From an uncultured cyanobacterium (lineage in GTDB: Bacteria; Cyanobacteriota; Cyanobacteriia; PCC-6307; Cyanobiaceae), in NCBI GenBank assembly GCA_903831165.1, contig CAIKWV010000309.1, forward strand, positions 1-11,861: DNA of 11,861 bases. The letters are read 5' to 3'. The notes under the pieces were generated by a model that did no database searches, had not been told where the DNA came from, and saw only the letters and a list, made by a program, of their open reading frames with translations. The position numbers were made by a program, and so were the translations under genes. Each line of letters begins with the position of its first letter. Positions within the stretch are counted from its first letter, which is position 1. This document shows positions 5,705 to 11,334 of the stretch, in pieces.

Positions 5705-7828
5705 TTGATTCAGACCACCGACGGTGTCGCAGGCAATGGCGGCACCGAAGCGAACACGGCCGTGCTCGCGAGCGCCTCGACAGCGCCCGAGCCCGTCTCG
5801 ATCGCACTCCATACCGATAACGGCGACAGCACGGCAGCCATCCCCACTCCAGACGCCGCCATCTTGAACGACGGCGACACCATCGAGGCCGCTCCGGCAG
5901 CCGCGACCATCGCCATCGAACCCGTCCCTGCCGGCCCGATCGCCACAGAGGCCGAGACCACCGCAGCGATCGACCCCAACAGCGCCAACGGCGAAGCCAA
6001 CTCCATCGCCTCCAGCGCACCTGCTCCCACTTCCAGCCCAGTCTTGACGATGACCAACAACACGATCGAAACCACCGGCAGCGCTGCCACCCCGATCCCC
6101 GCAGACGCGACGAGCGAAGCGGCAGCCAGCGGCGAGCTCGAGCCCAACGGCTTCGCCGCCTTCGGCCTGCGCGACGACCTGATGGCCGGCCTCAGCGCTA
6201 TCGGCTTCCAGACGCCCTCCCCGATTCAGCTGGCCGCCATCCCCGAGCTGCTGCTCGGCCGCGACCTGGTCGGCCAGGCCCAGACCGGCACGGGCAAGAC
6301 GGCCGCCTTCGGCCTGCCCCTGCTGCATCGCCTCGACCCCGAGCAGCGCAAACCCCAGGTGCTGGTTCTCACCCCCACCCGCGAGCTGGCGATCCAGGTG
6401 GCGGAGGCCATCAGCAGCTACGCCGCCCGCATGCCCCGAGTGAAGGTGCTGGCGATCTATGGCGGTGCCGATTTCCGCGACCAGATACAGCACCTCAAGC
6501 GCGGTGTGCAGATCGTGGTCGGCACACCCGGGCGGGTGATGGATCACATGCGCCAGGGCACCCTCGACCTGTCGGAGCTGCGCAGCCTGGTGCTCGATGA
6601 AGCCGACGAAATGCTGCGCATGGGCTTCATCGACGACGTCGAATGGGTGCTCGAGAAGCTGCCCAGCCAGCGCCAGGTGGTGCTGTTCTCCGCCACCATG
6701 CCATCCGAGATCCGGCGCCTGTCGCAGCGCTATCTCAAGGACCCGGCCGAAGTCACGATCAAGACCAAGGGTGCTGATGGTCGCCGCATCCGCCAGCGTT
6801 ATCTGCTGGTCAACGCCCCACAGAAACTGGAAGCCCTGGAACGGGTGCTCGAAGCCGAGCGCAATGAAGGGGTGATCATCTTCGCCCGCACCAAGGCCGT
6901 CACTCTGACGGTGGCCGAATCGCTGGAGGCCCATGGCTACGACGTGGCCGTGCTCAACGGCGATGTGCCCCAGGCCCAGCGGGAGCGCACGATCGAGCGG
7001 CTGCGCGACGGCAGGGTCGATGTGCTGGTGGCCACGGACGTGGCAGCCCGCGGTCTGGATGTGGAGCGCATCAATCTGGTCGTCAACTACGACATTCCTT
7101 TTGATGGCGAGGCCTACGTCCACCGCATCGGCCGCACCGGCCGAGCCGGCCGCAGCGGCGACGCCATTTTGTTCCTGACCCCCCGGGAGCGCCGCTTCTT
7201 GGGCGGCCTGGAGCGCACGGTCGGCCAGCCGATCGAGCCGATGGAGGTGCCCGCCAACGCCACGATCAACCAACACCGGCTCGATCGCCTGCGCGAACGC
7301 CTGACCGGCGCCCTGGCGGGCCAGGGCCGCAGCGAAGAGGAACTGGCCCTGCTTGGCGAGATCGTGCAACGGGTCTGTCAGGAGCAGGGTTGCAGCGGCG
7401 AGCAGCTGGCCGTGGCGGCCCTGGCCCTGAGCCTGGGCAACAAGCCCCTGCTGCTGCAGGGAGAGGAGCGCTGGACAGCCCCCCGCCCCTCCTCCCGGGA
7501 CGGATCCCGCGACGGCGGCAACGACCGCGGCGACCGGGACGGCGGCGCCCGGCGCGTGCTGCCTGATCGCCAGGACGGCCCCCCCGAAGCCCACATGGAG
7601 CGCTTCCGCATTGAGGTGGGCTGGCGCGATCGGGTCAAACCCGGCAACATCGTGGGCGCCATTGCCAACGAAGCCGGCATCACCGGTCGCTCCATCGGAC
7701 GCATCCGGATCTTTGATGCCCACAGCACCGTTGATCTGCCCAAGGGAATGCCGGAGGAGGTCTTCAGTGACCTGCAGCGGCTGAAAGTGATGAACCGGGA
7801 ACTGCAGATCTCAAGGCTGGCCGTTTGA
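5705..7828 (+). CDS. deaD: DEAD-box ATP-dependent RNA helicase, DeaD/CsdA type with DbpA RNA-binding domain
   Basis: SF2 RNA helicase that unwinds short RNA duplexes, expected in ribosome assembly, mRNA turnover and cold adaptation. Numbered from TTG 5705: Q motif FQTPSPIQ, motif I AQTGTGKT with Lys198, Ia PTRELA, Ib GTPGR, motif II DEAD (298-301), III SAT (329-331), V ATDVAARGLD and VI HRIGRTGRAGR (473-483). An Arg/Asp/Gly-rich linker (SRDGSRDGGNDRGDRDGG) leads to a C-terminal DbpA-type RNA-binding domain (about 631-705, starting ERFRIEVGW). The start is ambiguous. An in-frame TGA at 5678-5680 bounds it; TTG 5705 gives 707 residues with a ~145-residue Ala/Thr/Pro-rich extension. ATG 6050 (residue 116) gives 592 residues and a short N-terminus more usual for the family. 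The extension keeps C-rich third codon positions and no stops, which argues it may be translated. No start has a good Shine-Dalgarno sequence. Confidence 0.95.
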   Translation: MIQTTDGVAGNGGTEANTAVLASASTAPEPVSIALHTDNGDSTAAIPTPDAAILNDGDTIEAAPAAATIAIEPVPAGPIATEAETTAAIDPNSANGEANSIASSAPAPTSSPVLTMTNNTIETTGSAATPIPADATSEAAASGELEPNGFAAFGLRDDLMAGLSAIGFQTPSPIQLAAIPELLLGRDLVGQAQTGTGKTAAFGLPLLHRLDPEQRKPQVLVLTPTRELAIQVAEAISSYAARMPRVKVLAIYGGADFRDQIQHLKRGVQIVVGTPGRVMDHMRQGTLDLSELRSLVLDEADEMLRMGFIDDVEWVLEKLPSQRQVVLFSATMPSEIRRLSQRYLKDPAEVTIKTKGADGRRIRQRYLLVNAPQKLEALERVLEAERNEGVIIFARTKAVTLTVAESLEAHGYDVAVLNGDVPQAQRERTIERLRDGRVDVLVATDVAARGLDVERINLVVNYDIPFDGEAYVHRIGRTGRAGRSGDAILFLTPRERRFLGGLERTVGQPIEPMEVPANATINQHRLDRLRERLTGALAGQGRSEEELALLGEIVQRVCQEQGCSGEQLAVAALALSLGNKPLLLQGEERWTAPRPSSRDGSRDGGNDRGDRDGGARRVLPDRQDGPPEAHMERFRIEVGWRDRVKPGNIVGAIANEAGITGRSIGRIRIFDAHSTVDLPKGMPEEVFSDLQRLKVMNRELQISRLAV

Positions 7829-7854
7829 TTCCGCCGATCGCGTCAACGCCCCCC

Positions 7855-8172
7855 ATGCACCGCCCGCTCCGCCCCCATCCGACCACCAGGACGGCCCTGT
7901 TCACCGGGGTCCTCCTGTCGGCGATGGCCGCTCTGACGGTCGTCCCGGATCTTGGCCGCGCGGCCAGGGCCGAAGCGGGCATGGGAGCCATCGTCAAGGC
8001 CTTCTGTCTGTCGGCCTTCGAAAACGAAATGGCCCAGTCCGGAAAGATCCCTCCGGCGGGCATGGCGAACTACGCCTGTGGCTGTGTGGCCGAGCGCATC
8101 GGCAGCGGCAGCAGCATCGATGACGCCCGCAGCGACTGCCGTCAGGCCACGGCCCGGCGCTATCCCATCTGA
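7855..8172 (+). CDS. Small exported four-cysteine protein, unknown function
   Basis: From ATG 7855 this is 105 residues. A positively charged N-terminus and a hydrophobic core (about 13-31, ALFTGVLLSAMAALTVV) end at a plausible signal peptidase site AARA|EAG (after Ala39). The mature ~66 residues contain four cysteines (51, 75, 77, 95) including a CGC motif, an even number compatible with two disulfides or a metal site. A TTG at 7825 inside the helicase stop would add ten Pro-rich residues; ATG 7855 is preferred because it puts the charged region at the N-terminus. The gene starts 26 bases after the helicase and may be co-transcribed with it. No family recognised; the clean signal peptide and spaced cysteines make it likely real. 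Probably periplasmic or thylakoid-lumenal (inference). Confidence 0.75.
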   Translation: MHRPLRPHPTTRTALFTGVLLSAMAALTVVPDLGRAARAEAGMGAIVKAFCLSAFENEMAQSGKIPPAGMANYACGCVAERIGSGSSIDDARSDCRQATARRYPI

Positions 8173-8181
8173 ACCGCGGCC

Positions 8182-8206
8182 GGGACCAGGCTTGGCCCCT
8201 GGTCCT
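8182..8206. terminator. Strong hairpin between convergent genes, probable bidirectional terminator
   Basis: GGACCAGG (8183-8190) and CCTGGTCC (8198-8205) form a perfect 8-bp stem with a 7-base loop, extendable by a G-U pair at 8182/8206. It lies 10 bases past the stop of the four-cysteine gene and just past the stop of the minus-strand gene, where a shared terminator would sit. No T-run follows on either strand, so termination efficiency is uncertain. Confidence 0.6.
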
Positions 8207-8211
8207 ACCAC

Positions 8212-8412
8212 TCAGGCGCAGAGGCGGGTGACTTCAGCTGAAGACACCACACTCAGATGGGTCAGCGTCAGGCGCTCGACCGCGGCCACCAGCGAGGGCT
8301 GAATCTCCAGCGCTTCGCTGACCACCATGGTCTGCAATAGGTCGAACAGATCCTGGGGAGCAAGCTCTCCGTCCTCGCTCCAGGCGAGGCTCCAAGACAC
8401 AGGGGCCGTCAT
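8212..8412 (-). CDS. Small uncharacterised acidic protein
   Basis: From ATG 8412 it encodes 66 residues (MTAPVSWSLAW...). GTG 8424 would add four residues; the ATG is preferred. The sequence is well mixed, not low-complexity: an N-terminal strand-like part (VSWSLAWSEDGEL), then helices (PQDLFDLLQTMVVSEAL and PSLVAAVERLTL), ending VVSSAEVTRLCA. There is no membrane segment or signal peptide, so a cytoplasmic protein is expected. Normal amino acid use and a divergent position relative to the RRM gene favour a true gene. No family recognised and no function proposed. The GGGATCA direct repeat just upstream could belong to its promoter. Confidence 0.65.
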   Translation of the reverse strand: MTAPVSWSLAWSEDGELAPQDLFDLLQTMVVSEALEIQPSLVAAVERLTLTHLSVVSSAEVTRLCA

Positions 8413-8793
8413 CACGGGGATCACAGGGATCAGGGTTTCCTGACAATGTCGCAGTCTGGGGTGTGACCGGGCGTTCTTCAGGATCCCTTTCGATCCGCTT
8501 CAAGGTTCTCCATGCATGCCGCCCTGGTTCTCGTCTGGGGCGGACCCATGGCACCCGGGATCGCTTGGACCCGCCGAAGCCACGAACTCGGCTCAATCGG
8601 GGTCTGAGTTGTAAACTGCCACCGATTCCAAGGCGTTCAGGCTCCCTACGGCTAGCCCAGCCCACAGTGACCTTCAGGGTTCGATACCCCTCCAGGCTTC
8701 GATCTCCGGCTTCACCGTTCAACTGGCTTGGCCTGGGACATCCCGGCATCGGACGAATCACCTCCGATCTCCTTCAGTTCCAGGCTTCAGTTA
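8413..8793. promoter_or_regulatory. Divergent intergenic region, probable long 5' UTR of the RRM gene
   Basis: About 380 bases separate two divergent start codons. There is no supported gene. GGGATCA is directly repeated at 8417-8423 and 8426-8432, next to the minus-strand start. TAAACT at 8612-8617 could be a -10 element for the plus strand, but no convincing -35 was found. Potential stems: GGGT/ACCC (8677-8680 and 8686-8689) and CCAGGC/GCCTGG (8692-8697 and 8731-8736). TCACCTCC at 8758-8765 copies the anti-Shine-Dalgarno end of 16S rRNA. Cold-inducible rbp genes of other cyanobacteria are known for long regulatory leaders; applying that here is inference. Confidence 0.4.
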
Positions 8794-9228
8794 ATGACCA
8801 TCTACGTCGGCAACCTCTCGTTCCAGGCTGAACGCGAGGACCTTCTTGATCTGTTTGGGCAGTACGGCGAAGTCCGCCAGTGCAGCCTCCCCCTCGACCG
8901 CGAAACAGGCCGCAAGCGTGGCTTCGCCTTCGTCGAGCTCGCCGATGACGCCTCCGAGCAGAAAGCCATCGACGATCTTCAGGACGTCGAGTGGATGGGC
9001 CGCATGATCCGCGTCAACAAGGCCACCCCTCGCGAAGGCGGTGGCGGTGGCGGCGGTCGCTCCGGTGGCGGCTACGGCGGCGGGGGCGGTCGTTCCGGCG
9101 GCGGCGGTGGCGGCCGCTCCGGCGGTGGCGGCTACGGCGGTGGCGGTGGCGGTGGTGGGGGCGGCTACGGCGGTGGCGGTGGTGGGGGCTACGACGGTGG
9201 CGGTGGGGGCGGCGGCAATCGCTGGTGA
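8794..9228 (+). CDS. Glycine-rich RRM RNA-binding protein (cyanobacterial Rbp family)
   Basis: A 144-residue single-stranded RNA-binding protein. One RRM fills residues 1-81, with RNP2 IYVGNL (3-8) and RNP1 KRGFAFVE (41-48, aromatic Phe44 and Phe46). A glycine-rich tail (82-141) made of GGG runs, RSGGG and GGYGG units ends in NRW. This is the architecture of cyanobacterial Rbp proteins, many of which rise at low temperature and some of which bind thylakoid-protein mRNAs. ATG 8794 is chosen because the RRM begins at once (MTIYVGNLSF); an upstream in-frame start at 8728 would add 22 unrelated residues. No Shine-Dalgarno sequence precedes it. The gene abuts the ABC transporter gene, so the two may share a transcript. 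Confidence 0.95.
   Translation: MTIYVGNLSFQAEREDLLDLFGQYGEVRQCSLPLDRETGRKRGFAFVELADDASEQKAIDDLQDVEWMGRMIRVNKATPREGGGGGGGRSGGGYGGGGGRSGGGGGGRSGGGGYGGGGGGGGGGYGGGGGGGYDGGGGGGGNRW
9037..9219 (+). repeat. GGCGGTGGC-type low-complexity repeat encoding the Gly-rich tail
   Basis: About 180 bases built almost entirely from GGC/GGT/GGG codons with interspersed CGC-TCC (Arg-Ser) and GGC-TAC (Gly-Tyr) units. Five-base G-runs occur at 9082-9086, 9157-9161, 9184-9188 and 9205-9209. The repetition leaves several other frames open on both strands, so overlapping reading frames here are artefacts. The tract is prone to slippage and assembly error. Confidence 0.85.
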
Positions 9229-11044
9229 TCCCCAGGTCCTGCTGAACTCCACAGCCCTGCCTGATTACGGGGGGCTGGGCCGGCTGCTGCGTCGGCTCCA
9301 GCCCCATCGCCGCACGATCTGGTGGGCCGTGCTGTGCTCGGTTCTCAACAAGCTGCTGGACCTGGCTCCACCGGTTCTGATCGGTCTGGCGGTCGATGTG
9401 GTGGCCCGTCAGCAGACCTCCTGGCTCTCCCAGCTGGGCTTCCCCACGGTGCCCAGTCAGCTCACCCTGCTAGCCGTCGTCTCGTTTGTGGTCTGGAGCG
9501 GCGAATCGCTGTTCGAGTATCTCTACGGCCTGCTTTGGCGCAACCTGGCCCAAACCGTGCAGCACGAACTGCGGATCGAGGCCTATGCCCATCTGCAACG
9601 GCTGGACATGGCCTTCTTCGAAGCCAGCAGTTCGGGTCGGCTGATGACCGTGCTCAATGACGACATCAATCAGCTGGAGCGGTTCTTCGACCGCGGTGCC
9701 AACGAGATTCTGCAGCTGATCACCACCGTGGTGGCCGTGGGCTGCATGATGCTGGCCCTCTCCCCCACCATTGCCGGCGTTTCGTTTCTACCGATTCCGG
9801 TGATTCTCTGGGGCTCTCTGCGCTTTCAGCGCAGCCTGGCGCCCCGGTATGCCGAGGTGCGCGAGCGGGCCGGCGACATCGCCAGCCGACTGGCCAACAA
9901 CCTCAACGGCATGTTGACCATCAAGAGTTACGCCGCCGAAGACTGGGAAGTCCGCCGGCTCACCGAACAGAGCGATCGCTATCGCCGCAGCAATGGCCGG
10001 GCCATCCGGCGATCGGCCGCCTTCATCCCGCTGATTCGCTTCGCGATCCTGTTCGCCTTCCTGGCCATCCTGGTCATCGGCGGCCTGAAGGCCTGGCAAG
10101 GCAGCCTGGCGATCGGCACCTACAGCTTTCTGGTGTTCATCACCCAACGGCTGCTCTGGCCCCTGACCAGCCTGGGCCGGACCCTCGATGATTACCAGCG
10201 CTCGATGGCCTCGGCCCGCCGGGTGCTGGACCTGCTCGACACGCCAATCGCCATCCCCTCCGGTGTGCGGCCCCTGCTCCTGGAGCAGGTGCGCGGTGAG
10301 CTGTGCTTTGAGCAGGTCGGCTTCGCCTATCCGGGACGCAGTCCGCTGCTGCGTGACTTCAATCTGCAGGTGCCGGCCGGACACACCCTCGGTCTGGTCG
10401 GGGCCACCGGCTCGGGCAAGAGCACGATCGTCAAGCTGCTGCTACGGCTCTATGAGATCCAGTCGGGCCGCATCCTGCTCGATGGCGTGCCGATCGAGGC
10501 CCTGCGCCTGGCGGATCTGCGCCGCAACATCGGCCTGGTCAGTCAGGACGTGTTCCTGTTCCACGGCACCGTCGCCGAGAACATCGCCTACGGCAGTTTT
10601 GAAGCCTCGCGCCAGGCGATCGAGCGGGCCGCCAGGCTGGCCGAAGCCAGCGACTTCATTGGGGCCCTACCCCAAGGTCTTGACACGGTGGTGGGCGAGC
10701 GGGGCCAGCGGCTCTCGGGCGGCCAGCGCCAGCGGATCGCCCTTGCCCGCGCCATCCTCAAGGACCCGCCCGTGCTGATCCTCGATGAGGCCACGGCCGC
10801 CGTGGACAACGAAACCGAGGCTGCCATCCAGCGCTCCCTCGACCAGATCACGGCCGGCCGAACCACCCTGGTCGTGGCCCATCGCCTCAGCACCGTGCGC
10901 CATGCCGATCGGATCCTCGTCCTCGATCAGGGCCGGATCGTCGAAAGCGGCCACCACAGCGAGCTGTTGCAGCGAGGCGGAGCCTATGCGGATCTCTGGC
11001 GGGTGCAGGCCGGTCTGCGGCCCAGCGAGGCGCTGGAGCGATGA
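9203..11044 (+). CDS. ABC exporter half-transporter (fused membrane and ATPase domains)
   Basis: MsbA/MdlB-type ABC exporter that would homo- or heterodimerise in the membrane and use ATP to move lipid, peptide or drug substrates outward. Transmembrane segments are visible from about 9310 to 10150: six hydrophobic stretches including WWAVLCSVLNKLL, LLAVVSFVVW, LITTVVAVGCMMLAL, GVSFLPIPVILW, FAILFAFLAILVIGGL and YSFLVFI. Numbered from GTG 9203 the ATPase shows Walker A GATGSGKST (Lys406), Q-loop VSQDVF, signature LSGGQ (504-508), Walker B LILDEAT (Asp528, Glu529) and H-loop His560. The ~613-residue length is normal. The start is a problem: downstream of the RRM stop no ATG, GTG or TTG occurs in frame until GTG 9329, which would cut into the first membrane helix. 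GTG 9203, inside the Gly-rich tract, or a CTG near 9239 are the alternatives. Substrate unknown. Confidence 0.92.
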   Translation: MGAAAIAGDPQVLLNSTALPDYGGLGRLLRRLQPHRRTIWWAVLCSVLNKLLDLAPPVLIGLAVDVVARQQTSWLSQLGFPTVPSQLTLLAVVSFVVWSGESLFEYLYGLLWRNLAQTVQHELRIEAYAHLQRLDMAFFEASSSGRLMTVLNDDINQLERFFDRGANEILQLITTVVAVGCMMLALSPTIAGVSFLPIPVILWGSLRFQRSLAPRYAEVRERAGDIASRLANNLNGMLTIKSYAAEDWEVRRLTEQSDRYRRSNGRAIRRSAAFIPLIRFAILFAFLAILVIGGLKAWQGSLAIGTYSFLVFITQRLLWPLTSLGRTLDDYQRSMASARRVLDLLDTPIAIPSGVRPLLLEQVRGELCFEQVGFAYPGRSPLLRDFNLQVPAGHTLGLVGATGSGKSTIVKLLLRLYEIQSGRILLDGVPIEALRLADLRRNIGLVSQDVFLFHGTVAENIAYGSFEASRQAIERAARLAEASDFIGALPQGLDTVVGERGQRLSGGQRQRIALARAILKDPPVLILDEATAAVDNETEAAIQRSLDQITAGRTTLVVAHRLSTVRHADRILVLDQGRIVESGHHSELLQRGGAYADLWRVQAGLRPSEALER

Positions 11045-11330
11045 GCAGCCTGAAACCAGCTGAACCCGGTCCTATCCGTCCTGTCGATCCCACTCGGGCG
11101 TGGTGAACCCTGGCGCTGCAGCCTGAATCGCCACCCTGGCCAGCGAACCTGATTCCCCCAGCCGCACCCCTCTGACCGTGACGTGGCCGCCTCCCCGCCA
11201 GGGGCGGCCGCCCTGCTGAGCCCGCCACGAATCGCCAGCACGACCCAGGATCGCCGTGAGCAACCGGACCCTTAAGGAAGCGTCTCATCATGAACCTCCC
11301 GGTTCTCAGCTCTGCCCTAGCGTCGTCGCC
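11045..11330 (+). promoter_or_regulatory. Intergenic region before the LCP gene
   Basis: 286 bases with no supported gene of normal size. A 21-codon frame starts at ATG 11041, overlapping the ABC transporter stop, and ends at 11106; a 14-codon frame at 11290 is listed separately. A GC-rich hairpin lies at 11185-11209. The promoter of the LCP gene is presumably here, but no clear -35/-10 pair was recognised. Confidence 0.4.
11185..11209 (+). terminator. GC-rich hairpin after the ABC transporter, possible terminator
   Basis: GGCCGCCTC (11185-11193) pairs with GGGGCGGCC (11201-11209), nine pairs including one G-U, around a 7-base loop. It is 140 bases past the ABC transporter stop and lacks a T-run. 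It could equally be a leader structure of the LCP transcript. Confidence 0.35.
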
Positions 11331-11334
11331 ATGA
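11290..11334 (+). CDS. Possible 14-residue leader peptide coupled to the LCP gene
   Basis: ATG 11290 is preceded at 11274-11280 by AAGGAAG, one of the few Shine-Dalgarno-like sequences in the window at suitable spacing (about 9 bases). The frame encodes MNLPVLSSALASSP and its TGA (11332-11334) overlaps the LCP ATG (11331-11333) as ATGA, the same arrangement as recB/recD. The LCP ATG has no Shine-Dalgarno sequence of its own, so translational coupling is plausible. With only 14 codons chance is a real possibility. Confidence 0.35.
   Translation: MNLPVLSSALASSP

Noticed and set aside
5603..7723. A 706-codon open frame on the minus strand opposite the DEAD-box helicase
   Set aside because: It is an antisense shadow produced by GC-rich codon bias; the plus-strand frame carries every helicase motif, and the minus frame has no recognisable domain.
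8671..8700. A tRNA T-arm at GGGTTCGATACCC
   Set aside because: Only three or four pairs form in the stem, no acceptor or CCA follows at the right spacing, and no D or anticodon arm is upstream.
8728..8793. A 22-residue N-terminal extension of the RRM protein
   Set aside because: The RRM begins exactly at the internal ATG (MTIYVGNL), as in other cyanobacterial Rbp proteins, and the added residues have no conserved feature.
8463..8831. A 122-codon plus-strand frame running into the RRM gene
   Set aside because: It overlaps the RRM start out of frame and is Arg/Pro/Ser-rich without any motif; the RRM at 8794 is certain.
9041..9202. Upstream extension of the ABC transporter frame through the Gly-rich tract
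   Set aside because: The Ala/Val-rich translation is the GGC/GGT repeat read out of frame; the RRM frame is the real one there. Only the last few GTG codons are plausible starts.
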